This document shows positions 1-8,700 of a stretch of 64,000 bases of DNA, piece after piece (the first letter of the stretch is position 1; the number at the start of each line of letters is the position of its first letter). The translations under genes and the position numbers were made by a program. Origin of the DNA: an uncultured bacterium (GTDB taxonomy: Bacteria > Vulcanimicrobiota > Xenobia > Xenobiales > Xenobiaceae); NCBI GenBank assembly GCA_934621605.1, contig CAKTUZ010000007.1, positions 1 to 64,000 on the forward strand, written 5' to 3'. The notes beneath the pieces are model-generated. The model was not told the origin of the DNA. It saw only the letters and a program-made list of their open reading frames with translations, and made no database searches.

Positions 1-3
1 AAT

Positions 4-35
4 GGATGCCTCCTACAAAATATAGAAAGGCATCC
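4..35. other. Perfect 7-bp hairpin near window start
   Basis: The arms GGATGCC (4-10) and GGCATCC (29-35) are perfectly complementary around an 18-nt loop. There is no T-run on either side, so it is not a convincing terminator. It may belong to the end of a gene outside the window or to the leader of the isoprenoid synthase at 148. The rest of positions 1-147 shows nothing I can name. Confidence 0.3.
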
Positions 36-147
36 ACGCGATTAGATTAGTTTAGTCGCTTGTAAATATGTGTCCAGTAAAGAGGGTACATATCATATCC
101 ACTAAAGGAGGGAACATCGCTTTTATCGCCAAATAAATCGACTAGCT

Positions 148-1050
148 ATGTACACTTCAGAATCTTCTTCTGCTTTAAAAAAATCTTACAATTGGTGCCG
201 AGAACTAACGCAGAAGCGAGCTCGCAATTTTTATTTTGCCATTCGCCTTTTGCCTCGGGCCAGGCGGGACGCAATGTGTGCCGTTTACGCTTTCTTCCGC
301 CAATGTGATGATATTTCTGACGCAAAGAATATCTGCAGCCGCCGTGAGCGTTTAGAGCAATGGAAACAAATTATTCAGGGGCAGGAGCCAACTTCTTTTA
401 TGCCTGGATTGTTGGCTTTGCGCCATGCTGTTAGTAAATATCGGATCAGCCCTCAACCTTTCCTTGATTTAATCGATGGTATGTTTACCGATCTGGAAGA
501 GATTCATTTCAAAACCTTTGACGATCTCTACACTTACTGCTATAGAGTCGCTTCTACTGTAGGTTTGGTGTGCATAAGCATTTTCGGAGCTCCCGATAAG
601 CCTGAAGTATACAAAATGGCCGAATATCACGGCATTGCTTTCCAACTGACCAACATCTTGCGCGATATAAACCATGACGCTCTCGAAGGCCGAGTTTATA
701 TACCGGATGAAATTTTAGAGAAATTTGCCATTACCAGACAGTCCATCTTAAATAGGACTTACAATGAGCAAAAAATGGCCTCTTTAATCGATTATATGGC
801 TAAGCTGGCTCAAAGCTACTACGACCGCTCCGAATTTTTACCTTATTTTATTCCTCTCCCCAGTCGAGTTTGCCTCAGAGCTATGACCAATATTTATCAT
901 GGTATTCTGAAAAAGATTGAAAGTATGGGTGTAGAAACTCTGCACCAAAAAGCGCGCCTTAGCCTATTGCAAAAGCTTATAGCCATTGCTATGGCCTACT
1001 TAAATACTTGGGCCGATTTCTGGCGAGAGAATTTTTTATCGGCCAATTAA
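148..1050 (+). CDS. Squalene/phytoene synthase family enzyme, HpnD-like
   Basis: Head-to-head prenyl synthase of 300 residues. It would join two farnesyl (or geranylgeranyl) diphosphates, giving presqualene diphosphate if it is a true HpnD, or phytoene. Both Asp-rich motifs are intact: DDISD at residues 54-58 and NILRDINHD at 169-177, which bind the Mg-diphosphates. The YRVASTVG segment (about 132-139) is also typical. Length fits the family (270-310). The ATG gives an N-terminus of the usual length, although no strong ribosome site precedes it. A small membrane transporter gene starts 4 nt after the stop. HpnD and HpnC are hard to tell apart from phytoene synthases by eye, so the family is sure but the product is not. 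No squalene-hopene cyclase or desaturase is in the window. Confidence 0.9.
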   Translation: MYTSESSSALKKSYNWCRELTQKRARNFYFAIRLLPRARRDAMCAVYAFFRQCDDISDAKNICSRRERLEQWKQIIQGQEPTSFMPGLLALRHAVSKYRISPQPFLDLIDGMFTDLEEIHFKTFDDLYTYCYRVASTVGLVCISIFGAPDKPEVYKMAEYHGIAFQLTNILRDINHDALEGRVYIPDEILEKFAITRQSILNRTYNEQKMASLIDYMAKLAQSYYDRSEFLPYFIPLPSRVCLRAMTNIYHGILKKIESMGVETLHQKARLSLLQKLIAIAMAYLNTWADFWRENFLSAN

Positions 1051-1054
1051 GATT

Positions 1055-1501
1055 ATGCGAAAAATAAAAACTATTCTGGCCCTGCTCTTTGCCATGACAG
1101 CTACAACTTTGGGCGATATTTTTATGGCTCGTTTACTTCGACCTTACGAAGGCGTCCAAATTGTCGGGGCAAGTCAAGTTTATGATATAGCCGTCAGCCT
1201 TATATGCAGCCATACTTTTTGGATAGCCGTGGCTTGCTTTCTGACTTTTTTTATTACTTGGCTAAGTATACTTTCTTACGAAGATCTCTCTTTTGCTCTG
1301 CCTCTGACAGCCATTACCTATATACTGAATGCTTTCTTGGCCGGGCCTATGTTGGGTGAGCATATCAGCGCCGCCCGCTGGGTAGGTACTTTTATTATAG
1401 GTATAGGTGTAGTAGTCGTTTCACTTAGTGAAGGCAAAAAAGCTGAGCAAGCGGCCGAGCCCCCTACCTCGGCCGAAAATACTGAAGCAAAAATAGCTTA
1501 G
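1055..1501 (+). CDS. Small EamA/SMR-type membrane transporter
   Basis: 148-residue integral membrane protein with four predicted helices (about residues 6-27, 45-68, 79-98 and 108-127) and a short charged tail. The layout matches small multidrug resistance or ArnE/ArnF-like members of the drug/metabolite transporter superfamily, which work as dimers. It sits 4 nt behind the prenyl synthase gene and is probably co-transcribed and translationally coupled. EamA-type genes are often found beside hopanoid genes, so transport or flipping of an isoprenoid or lipid is a fair inference. The substrate cannot be read from the sequence. Its stop overlaps the stop of the convergent downstream gene by 4 nt. 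Confidence 0.7.
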   Translation: MRKIKTILALLFAMTATTLGDIFMARLLRPYEGVQIVGASQVYDIAVSLICSHTFWIAVACFLTFFITWLSILSYEDLSFALPLTAITYILNAFLAGPMLGEHISAARWVGTFIIGIGVVVVSLSEGKKAEQAAEPPTSAENTEAKIA

Positions 1502-3186
1502 TCGGAAATGCCAGCCATACAGCGGAAGTCGCGTCCCTCTTGCCAGCCGCGTTCTTTAAGAAAAGCACGAATTTCTTCTCTGGAGTTGGGATTGCCTACA
1601 GCTGTTACCAAGAAATACCCCTCCGGAGCGGGCAATTGCTCCAAACTGAGCACCTTCAAACCGCAAATAATTTGGCCGTGACGGGCCGGAAGAATATCGG
1701 TATAGTAGGCAGGCTCCAAGCCATGAGAGCGCAGCGTTTTGGCTAAAGCTTTGCCATTGGGGCCAGCTCCCCAAATAATAAGTTGGCGCTTATCAAAAGG
1801 CAAACTGCGCAGCCCTTGCTCTTCCTGAGCGGGCGTAAAGAAAGCTTTCAAAAAGAAAGTTACTTTCAATTCACGCAAAGCATCATGGCTACAACGCTGA
1901 TCTACTCTGGTGAGGCGTTTGGGCAAATCGCGCCAGAAAAAGAGCGTTTTTTCTACTTTAGCCATCTTTATGCCCTTAAGCCACATGCGAAGCCAAAGCT
2001 GATAATCTTCCGGCCAGCGTCCGTCTTCATAAAGGCCGACTTCCTCTAAAGCCGAACGGCGCAGCAATACAGAAGGGTGAACTAGAGGGCTCTCCACAAA
2101 AATATCACGTTCCAAGATTTCCGGCAAACAAGCTTTATTGAGCCAACGCTCATAACGCATCATGCCTTCGGTAATCGATTTTTTAGGGAAAACGCGAATT
2201 TTGCAACCGACAGCAGCTACATCGTCATGAGCTTGCAAATAGCGCATTTGTTCGGCGAAACGTTCAGGGTGAGAAATATCATCACCATCCATACGAGCTA
2301 TAAAAGGAGCGCGACTCTGTTTAAAGGCAAAATTGAGCGTATCAACAATACCGCCATGCGCTTTGCGAAAAATACGTAAGCGAGGATCGGTTGCGGCCAA
2401 GGTTTCGGCTATTTTTACAGTATCATCAGACGAACCGTCATCAACCAAAATCAATTCCCAAGACTTAAAAGTTTGACGACGAATAGATTCTATAGCGCTA
2501 GCTAAAGTCTCCACACAATTATAAATAGGCATTAAGCAAGAAATAGTCGGCTTTCTCACCGCACTGTAGCGTAAAAAGCGCTCATATTTGGTGGCTTTTT
2601 GCTTAATTAACTTTATTCCCAAGCCTTCAGCCCAAGTTTGTACTTCTTCTTGTAAAATATCACCCCTAAAAGTTTCTAGTTCCAATTCGTATTCAGTATG
2701 CCCAGAATCAAAAGACGTACAATCTAATTCAAATTTTTCATCGCCTTCCAAACCGGCAGCCTTAATAGGCCAAACGCGACGAATGTTGACAACTTCACCA
2801 ACAGTATGCAAAGTGCCCTTAAAGCCTTCTTGGCAAATTTGCTGGCAAACTTTACCTTCACCCACAGCTTGCAACTGACCTCGACTAATAGCTAAGGCCA
2901 CCTCAGCGCTCACTTCTTCTTCTATTTCCAAAGCCGAAAAATAGCCAGCTTCCAAAGACAAGCCGCGTTTATAAACAAAAAGCCAGCGCCCATTTTCCTC
3001 GCGCAAACGCAACATACTGCGCCGAGCGGCAAAGTAGGCATCTTCAGTGTCTAAGTAAATATTTCTCTGGTGCAATTCACGCTCGGCTTTTCCCAGAGCT
3101 TCTTGTAATTTCAGCCAATCTTGACAATTGCTAATTATCCACTTCAATTCTTGTTCAGTATTGTTTAAGGAAGCATTTTGGCTCAT
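1498..3186 (-). CDS. CYTH domain - GT2 glycosyltransferase - Rossmann domain fusion
   Basis: A 562-residue protein with three parts. Residues 1-205 look like a complete CYTH (triphosphate tunnel) domain: ExExK signature at 11-15 (EQELK), YLDTED at 44-49, the Arg-rich LRLR strand near 59-62 followed by a VYKR strand, the acidic EYELELE strand at 165-171, and a closing KYERFL motif near 200. Residues 213 to about 430 form a GT-A family 2 transferase, with PTISCLMPIYN, VDDGSSDD and ARMDGDD, the last being the metal/nucleotide-sugar site. The C-terminal 95 residues carry a GAGPNG nucleotide-binding turn. CYTH enzymes hydrolyse or cyclise triphosphates and bind polyphosphate; GT2 enzymes transfer sugars from nucleotide donors. 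There is no membrane segment. I do not know this fusion, so its joint role is inference. The gene overlaps the convergent transporter gene by 4 nt. Confidence 0.8.
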   Translation of the reverse strand: MSQNASLNNTEQELKWIISNCQDWLKLQEALGKAERELHQRNIYLDTEDAYFAARRSMLRLREENGRWLFVYKRGLSLEAGYFSALEIEEEVSAEVALAISRGQLQAVGEGKVCQQICQEGFKGTLHTVGEVVNIRRVWPIKAAGLEGDEKFELDCTSFDSGHTEYELELETFRGDILQEEVQTWAEGLGIKLIKQKATKYERFLRYSAVRKPTISCLMPIYNCVETLASAIESIRRQTFKSWELILVDDGSSDDTVKIAETLAATDPRLRIFRKAHGGIVDTLNFAFKQSRAPFIARMDGDDISHPERFAEQMRYLQAHDDVAAVGCKIRVFPKKSITEGMMRYERWLNKACLPEILERDIFVESPLVHPSVLLRRSALEEVGLYEDGRWPEDYQLWLRMWLKGIKMAKVEKTLFFWRDLPKRLTRVDQRCSHDALRELKVTFFLKAFFTPAQEEQGLRSLPFDKRQLIIWGAGPNGKALAKTLRSHGLEPAYYTDILPARHGQIICGLKVLSLEQLPAPEGYFLVTAVGNPNSREEIRAFLKERGWQEGRDFRCMAGISD

Positions 3187-3285
3187 AGTAAGGGCAGCTC
3201 AATTCCAATTCATTTTGTTCAGAAGCATAATATTAAAAAAACTGGCAAAATTATCCTGGTTTACTAATTATGTCAGTCATAGCAA

Positions 3286-3335
3286 TAAAAAAAGAGAGGA
3301 ACAGAGCAATTGCAGATGTCCACTCCTCTCTTTTT
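3286..3335 (-). terminator. Intrinsic terminator after the esterase gene
   Basis: GAGAGGA (3294-3300) pairs with TCCTCTC (3324-3330). Read on the minus strand the hairpin is followed by a T-run (the A-run at 3287-3293). A T-run on the other side (3331-3335) makes it potentially bidirectional. It lies between the esterase stop and the start of the CYTH-GT2 gene and separates them into two transcripts. A second small hairpin, TTCGGC (3338-3343) with GCCGAA (3349-3354), sits between it and the stop codon. Confidence 0.75.
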
Positions 3336-3356
3336 CATTCGGCCTAAAGCCGAAAA

Positions 3357-4109
3357 TTAGCCAAGCGGGAAAAGCCTGGGCACCAGTTGTCTCATTTGTA
3401 CTTTCCACCAAGGCCAGTCGTGAGCCACATCGTAGCCCCATAATTCGAAGTTATGACGAATACCCACTCTGTCCATAACTTCATGAATCTCGCGGCTATA
3501 GTGAACGCGTTCCCAAGCACCTTGACCGCAAATGACATTGATATTGCAACCATCTAAGGAGCGGCGGATATTGGGATCGTACAAATTGGCAATATAACTT
3601 ACCGGATTGTGAAAATAGCAGCGCTCGTCATAATAGCCGTCTAAGAAGCAACTGATGTTGTAAATACCACTCATACCTATACACCAACGGAAAACTTCGT
3701 GATGACGGAACAAAGTATTAAGAGCATGATAAGCACCAAAACTGGCACCCACAGCGGCAACAGGCAGGGGCCCGCCACAATTGTTAAAAATATAAGGTAC
3801 TAGTTCGTCAATAATATAGCGATCATACAACTCTTGACGCCAAATACGCTCACCGGGGCCTACAGATTCGTTGTCCAGGCTCCAATCATTGACGCTGTTG
3901 ATAGAAAAAATCTTGATACGCCCGCTCTCAATATGGTCGGAAAGAGCACCAATCATGCCAAAGCGTTCTAACTCTTCAAAATCGGCTGACGCAGTAGGGA
4001 AATAGAGAACCGGCACGCCCCAGTGACCATAAACGGCCACAGGCATATGAAAGCCCAAATGTCTGCTGTAAAAGCTGGTTTTTTCTACGCGCATTAAGCT
4101 ATTTAACAA
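3357..4109 (-). CDS. Putative esterase, alpha/beta hydrolase (esterase D-like)
   Basis: 250-residue cytoplasmic alpha/beta hydrolase of the putative-esterase (PF00756-like) group. The nucleophile elbow is GASFGAY, and the last catalytic His is probably in AHDWPWW near the C-terminus. The N-terminal strand pair 'MPVAVYGHWGVPVLYFPT' fits the fold. No signal peptide is seen. The substrate is not evident; relatives act on acyl esters, siderophore esters or S-formylglutathione. The gene follows a small Cys-containing ORF by 19 nt and both lie downstream of a good minus-strand promoter at 4418-4446, so they form a two-gene operon ending at the terminator 3286-3335. Confidence 0.75.
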   Translation of the reverse strand: MLNSLMRVEKTSFYSRHLGFHMPVAVYGHWGVPVLYFPTASADFEELERFGMIGALSDHIESGRIKIFSINSVNDWSLDNESVGPGERIWRQELYDRYIIDELVPYIFNNCGGPLPVAAVGASFGAYHALNTLFRHHEVFRWCIGMSGIYNISCFLDGYYDERCYFHNPVSYIANLYDPNIRRSLDGCNINVICGQGAWERVHYSREIHEVMDRVGIRHNFELWGYDVAHDWPWWKVQMRQLVPRLFPLG

Positions 4110-4128
4110 ACGGATGAGACTCTAAAGC

Positions 4129-4335
4129 CTACAGTTTGTCATTTACCTCCCGCCTATTTTCCTCACCTTTAAGCCAGTATTCGGGGAAAGTCTGGCACTT
4201 TTCAAAACCGGGACAGCCTAAACAACGTTTACTGCGCATATTGACTTCGCGTAAACGCTTATCGCGACACTGAGGCTCAAAAAAATCGAAATTATCAAAG
4301 TACTTTTCTAAATACTCTTCCTTGTAGAGAGCCAT
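4129..4335 (-). CDS. Small Cys-containing protein of unknown function
   Basis: 68-residue, strongly charged protein with the Cys cluster CLGCPGFEKC and one more Cys about 15 residues before it. Four cysteines could hold a zinc ion or an Fe-S cluster. I do not recognise the family. A clean AGGAGG ribosome site lies 5 nt before the ATG, which supports it as a real gene. It is first in an operon with the esterase gene 19 nt downstream. No signal peptide or membrane helix. Confidence 0.65.
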   Translation of the reverse strand: MALYKEEYLEKYFDNFDFFEPQCRDKRLREVNMRSKRCLGCPGFEKCQTFPEYWLKGEENRREVNDKL

Positions 4336-4695
4336 TCTATCCTCCTGGGGGCGCTAATGCCCGGATAAACTAACTGACTTTTATTAGGTTCTTAACCTCA
4401 AAGCACACGTTCGATATTTTACCATAGATTTTTTATACGGGCAAGAAAACAAGATTCACCTGGTACAGATACCCCCAAAAAAACGGGCTATTAATTAAGA
4501 ATTGCCTATCAAATGAGACTGAAAACGCAGGACAAAGGGAGTACAGAGAAGAAGAGCTCAGGTAAGTTTTTAAAGCAGCGTTTAGAAGCAGCTTGGAGTG
4601 TCGATTTTATAGGATAGCAGCGCTCAGCAGAAATATCTTGAGGGCGTTTTGTTATTTTTTTTGCCTCAGCCGATTTGGGGTAAAGCGGAGGTAAA
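4336..4695. other. Divergent intergenic region
   Basis: About 360 nt between the minus-strand small-Cys/esterase operon and the plus-strand 42-codon ORF. It holds the minus-strand promoter at 4418-4446. I could not find a convincing plus-strand promoter or any further ORF. The plus-strand half (4500-4690) is purine-rich and unremarkable. Confidence 0.5.
4418..4446 (-). promoter_or_regulatory. Sigma70-type promoter for the small-Cys/esterase operon
   Basis: On the minus strand, -35 TTGCCC (4441-4446) and -10 TAAAAT (4418-4423) are separated by exactly 17 nt. Transcription would start near 4411, giving a leader of about 75 nt before the ATG at 4335. Found by eye; four and five of six positions match the consensus hexamers. 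Confidence 0.5.
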
Positions 4696-4824
4696 ATGAC
4701 AAGCTTGAAAGTTTGCCGACTTAATAAAGCAGCTTGTAAGAAAAAACGTTGCCGAAATTATTTGCTGTGCGATAAAAAAAAGAGCCGCCCAAAAAGTTTT
4801 GGGCCGACAATTTATAGTTGTTGA
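4696..4824 (+). CDS. 42-residue Cys/Lys-rich small ORF
   Basis: An ATG at 4696 lies 4 nt after a GGAGG ribosome site (4687-4691) and opens 42 codons ending in TGA at 4822-4824. The product has five cysteines (positions 7, 14, 19, 25 and 42) and about ten lysines, with a CKKKRCR core. It has no signal peptide. Spacing of the cysteines could suit a small zinc- or nucleic-acid-binding peptide, but I know no family. The PilZ-like gene starts 22 nt downstream with its own ribosome site, so the two may be co-transcribed. Codon usage is not informative at this length. A hairpin overlaps its 3' half (GCCCAAAA pairing with TTTTGGGC around 4786-4804), so a chance ORF inside a structured leader is the alternative. 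Confidence 0.4.
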   Translation: MTSLKVCRLNKAACKKKRCRNYLLCDKKKSRPKSFGPTIYSC

Positions 4825-4846
4825 CTAGCGTACAGGAGGGATGGTT

Positions 4847-5545
4847 ATGTTTTTAGATTGGTTTAAGAGCAAAAAACCGACTTTAAAGCTTAAAGCTAAG
4901 CAGGAAATTGAGATCGAATTTTTTGCTGACGAAACCTATAAAACCTACTTCACTACGGTTTTAGACGTCAGACGGAAAGAAATTATTCTAAAAAGCCCCG
5001 GCACCGAGCGTCGTCCTGTGAAGATGGAATCTGGACAACGTCTGACCGTCACCGCTCTTGACGATGGCAAGTTGTACTACTTCGAAACCGAAGTAACTGA
5101 CGCGGGAGAGCGCGAGTTTGATATTGCCACTCCTACCGATGTTGAAAGTGAAGATGTGCCAAAATTTGACGAGCACACCAGCATCGAAGCTCCGGTTAAC
5201 GTGGAATATCGCGCCATGAAATTGGCTCATAGCCAATCTGCCCAAACCGTCTCCATTAGCCTAAACAATATCGTCTTGGGCTGCAATATTGCCATTCCCG
5301 AAGGCACCGACTTGCATGTCGAAGTTCAAGTACCAGGTACTCCAGTCTTTTCATTCAAGGGTAGGGCTTTAGCTTCCAAGCCCAATCCCAGCAGCAAAGG
5401 CAAAAAGTTCCTCTGCGAAGTCGAATACGCAGAAGATGCCGATAAAGAAGATCGCTTAGCCATTATGCGCTACGCCGTCTATCTCAAGCGTCGTGAGCAG
5501 CGTCGTATCTCCAGAGGAGAAGATCTGATCGACAAAAAGCCTTAA
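4847..5545 (+). CDS. PilZ-like protein lacking the c-di-GMP motif
   Basis: 232 residues when started at the ATG at 4847, which sits 8 nt behind the AGGAGGG ribosome site; the ATG at 4841 touches that site and is less likely. Two beta-rich halves resemble the YcgR arrangement: an N-terminal PilZN-like barrel (about 10-95) and a C-terminal PilZ-like barrel (about 105-215). The expected RxxxR and D/NxSxxG motifs for c-di-GMP are not there; the equivalent segment reads 'EAPVNVEYRAM' and 'SISLNNIVLG'. It may be a non-binding PilZ relative that acts as a protein adaptor. The C-terminus is basic (RREQRR). A terminator follows at 5607-5659, so it is the last gene of its short operon. Confidence 0.5.
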   Translation: MFLDWFKSKKPTLKLKAKQEIEIEFFADETYKTYFTTVLDVRRKEIILKSPGTERRPVKMESGQRLTVTALDDGKLYYFETEVTDAGEREFDIATPTDVESEDVPKFDEHTSIEAPVNVEYRAMKLAHSQSAQTVSISLNNIVLGCNIAIPEGTDLHVEVQVPGTPVFSFKGRALASKPNPSSKGKKFLCEVEYAEDADKEDRLAIMRYAVYLKRREQRRISRGEDLIDKKP

Positions 5546-5606
5546 GTTGCCTGCGAGATATAACCTGCAATATGGTTTAGGCTGCAAATTCAACTACAAT
5601 AAAAAA

Positions 5607-5659
5607 AAGTCCAGTCTGCAGAGCTGTTTTCAAGAGCCTCTTCCAGGCTGGGCTTTTTT
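5607..5659 (+). terminator. Intrinsic terminator after the PilZ-like gene
   Basis: Arms 5607-5618 and 5644-5655 form a 12-bp stem with three G-U pairs, followed by a T-run (5654-5659). It lies 61 nt after the PilZ-like stop and before glmS. An A-run before the stem could let it work in reverse, but no minus-strand gene needs it. Confidence 0.7.
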
Positions 5660-5788
5660 GAATAGGGCCGATTGTCGATTATTTGACGCACCCACACACA
5701 GTTCAGACGCCGTTTTCGAGCTTTTTCAGAGCTGAATTTGCAAATTTATCAAGTATCAAAGAACACCAAAATCAAAGGAGTAACTGCC

Positions 5789-8700
5789 GTGTGCGGTATA
5801 GCCGGTATTCTCTATAAATATTCTGAATCTGTCCAAAAGCTAGATTGGGATGAGTTCCTCAAAGAGCTGCAAAACATCGCTTTAGCCAAAGTTGATATTG
5901 AAAATCCTCCCAACGAAGCGGTTTCAGCTTTAGAAGAAAAAGTGTCCTCTCTCAAAGAGTACCAAGCTTTTTCTTCCATATGGAACAGCGGCGAATTGGT
6001 CGACCGGTTACAGCAAGCGGCCGATTCTCTTCTTAAGTTTGAAAAACATTCCAAAGAGTGTATCCTTAATTCTCAAATTCCTCTGCCTACCAACTTGGTA
6101 GAGAATTGGAACTCTTTGGGTGTACGTCTGCGTGACATCGTCTGGACTCTTTCTCAGGATGTTTTGGGTAACATTGCCAGAGTAAAACTCATTCTACCCG
6201 ATTTTGTAAAAACAGCCAGTCTAGACGCTTGGAAGATAACAGCCGTCCTCAACAACATGGATCGCTTGGAAGTTCGCGGCCGTGACAGCTTAGGTATCAG
6301 TGTAAGCATCCATTTTTCTTCTTCTCAAAGTTTTGAGCAATTTTGCACCACTATTACCCGAGTCGGCCTAGAGGAAGAATTTACCAAGCGCCTCAAGTGC
6401 CCTACTCTTGAAAATTTAAGTATTCGTCTCGATTCTCACAGTCTTAAAGCTCCCAGCTTAATGTTCATATATAAAGTATCTCAGGAAGTGGGTGCTCTGG
6501 GTGACAACGTAACGGCCATTAGACGTCATCTTAAAGCCGACCATCTACTCTGGCACGCTTTAGGCTCAGAATCAGTAGAAACCAACGTTTGGTCTCACAC
6601 CCGTTGGGCTTCCAACGGCGTTATCAATATAGCCAATTGCCACCCCGTAGATGAACAAACCGAGCCTATCCAAGCCGAGACCGATCACTACTGGATCAGC
6701 GGAGCCTTAAATGGCGACGTGGACAATTTCCAAGCTTTGGCTCAAAAAGTAGAGCTGGCCGACGGCCTTTCTATTTCTCCCAAAATAACTACTGACGCCA
6801 AGATAATTCCCGTCCTGGTCGATCATTATTACAAGCGCAGCCACAACTTACAAAAGGCCTTCTTGCAAGCAGTTAACAAATTTGAGGGTTCGGTCGCCAT
6901 TTGTCTCAGTTCCAGCTTGGAACCAGGTCGCACTTACTTAGCCTTAAAAGGCAGCGGCCAATCTCTCTTTATAGGTTTATGCAAGCAAGGATATGTTTTT
7001 GCTTCCGAAGTTTACGGCATTGTCGAACAGACTAATCGCTATATTCGTTTAGACGGAGCTACAGAACATATTCCCGGCCATCCCGAAAGTGCCGGTCAGA
7101 TCTTTATATTGAAAGAAAATGGCACTGATCTTGAAGGTCTGGAAGCTTTCCATTTAGACGGTTCCCCCATTGAACTCAGTCAAAATAATATCAAAACTGC
7201 CGAAATTACCACTCGCGATATTAACCGCGGCCATTTCGAGCACTTTTTACTTAAAGAGATCTTTGACGCTCCCGGATCTATCGAAAAGACCTTGCAGGGT
7301 AAATATTTTATTGAAAATACCTTTGACGGCCAGGCCAAAGTAAACTTAGGCCCCGAAGTTTTTCCTGTGGAACTGGCTGAAAAGTTCAAAAATCATCAAA
7401 TTAACCGTATTCTCTTAATCGGTCAAGGTACAGCTGCCGTAGCCGGTATTGCCATTGCCTCCATGATGCAGAGAGCTCTCAAAGGTTCCGATATTGAGGT
7501 CAGAGCCATAAAAGCTACCGAGCTTTCTGGCTACTCCATGGAAGATAATATGGCTAAGACGCTCATTATCGCTGTTTCCCAATCAGGCACCACTACCGAT
7601 ACCAACCGCACCGTCGATATGGTCAGAGCTCGCCAAGCTTCAGTTTTAGCCATTGTCAACCGACGCAACTCCGATTTAACTTACAAAGTCGACGGCGTCA
7701 TGTATACTAGCGACGGTCGCGATATCGAAATGTCAGTTGCTTCTACCAAAGCTTTTTACAGTCAGGTAGTGGCTGGTTATCTCTTAGGATTAAATATTGC
7801 TTCTATTGTGGGCACTATCAGCAACAAAGAAGTGCGCCGAGAATTGCAAGAACTTGTGAGTCTACCCAACAAAATAGCCTCAGTTTTGCAAAATCGCCAC
7901 AATATTGAAGTGTTGGCTCGCCAATATGCCACAACCCGTCGCGACTGGGCGGTAGTAGGTAGCGGCAGTACCAAGGCTGCAGCCGATGAAGTTCGCATAA
8001 AATTAAGTGAGCTTTGCTATAAATCTATAGCTACTGACTATATTGAAGATAAAAAGCATATTGACCTTTCCTCCGAGCCGCTCACTTTAGTCTGTACTGC
8101 CGGTCTGCCTGCCATGGCTTTGCGAGACTCAGTAAAGGAAGTAGCTATTTTCCGCTCTCATAAGTCGATTCCCATAGTTATTGCCACCGAAGGTTTTGAC
8201 GAATTTGAGCGCTACGCTGTCGGCGTTATTTACGTACCCTGCGCTTCAGCCAACGCTTCCGTGCTCTTAAATACTGTAGTCGGCCATCTCTGGGGCTATT
8301 ACTGCGCTCTTTCCATTAACGACGGAGCTAATTTACTTAAGCCCGGCCGTGCTTTAGCCGTAGAACATTTGAGCAGTGACGGTGGTTTGGTTCTCAATCA
8401 AACTAACATTAGACGTATGCTCACAGTAGGTAAAAAGTTTCAAGACGACCTCAAGCAAGGACGTTTCAACAGTTCCCTCTCAGTTGATTCGGCAGTGCGC
8501 TTATCTTTAATGTTCCAATATTTTACTGGCGTTCGCTCCCTGCGTCAGTTTACAGCTGAATTTAAAGGCAACAGTTTAGTTGAAACTATGGTGACTCTAC
8601 TTTCTCAAGCTATTCAAGAGCTCTCTCGTCCTATCGATGCCATTAAACATCAAGCTAAAACTGTTACGGTGGGTATTTCTCGTTCTGAAGAGCTGGCCGA

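Noticed and set aside
4786..4804. Hairpin GCCCAAAA/TTTTGGGC considered as a terminator
   Set aside because: The loop is only about 2-3 nt, and the T-run side faces the minus strand, where no gene needs it; it also lies in the small ORF.
5547..5735. 62-codon frame between the PilZ-like gene and glmS
   Set aside because: It runs through the terminator at 5607-5659 and has no ribosome site.
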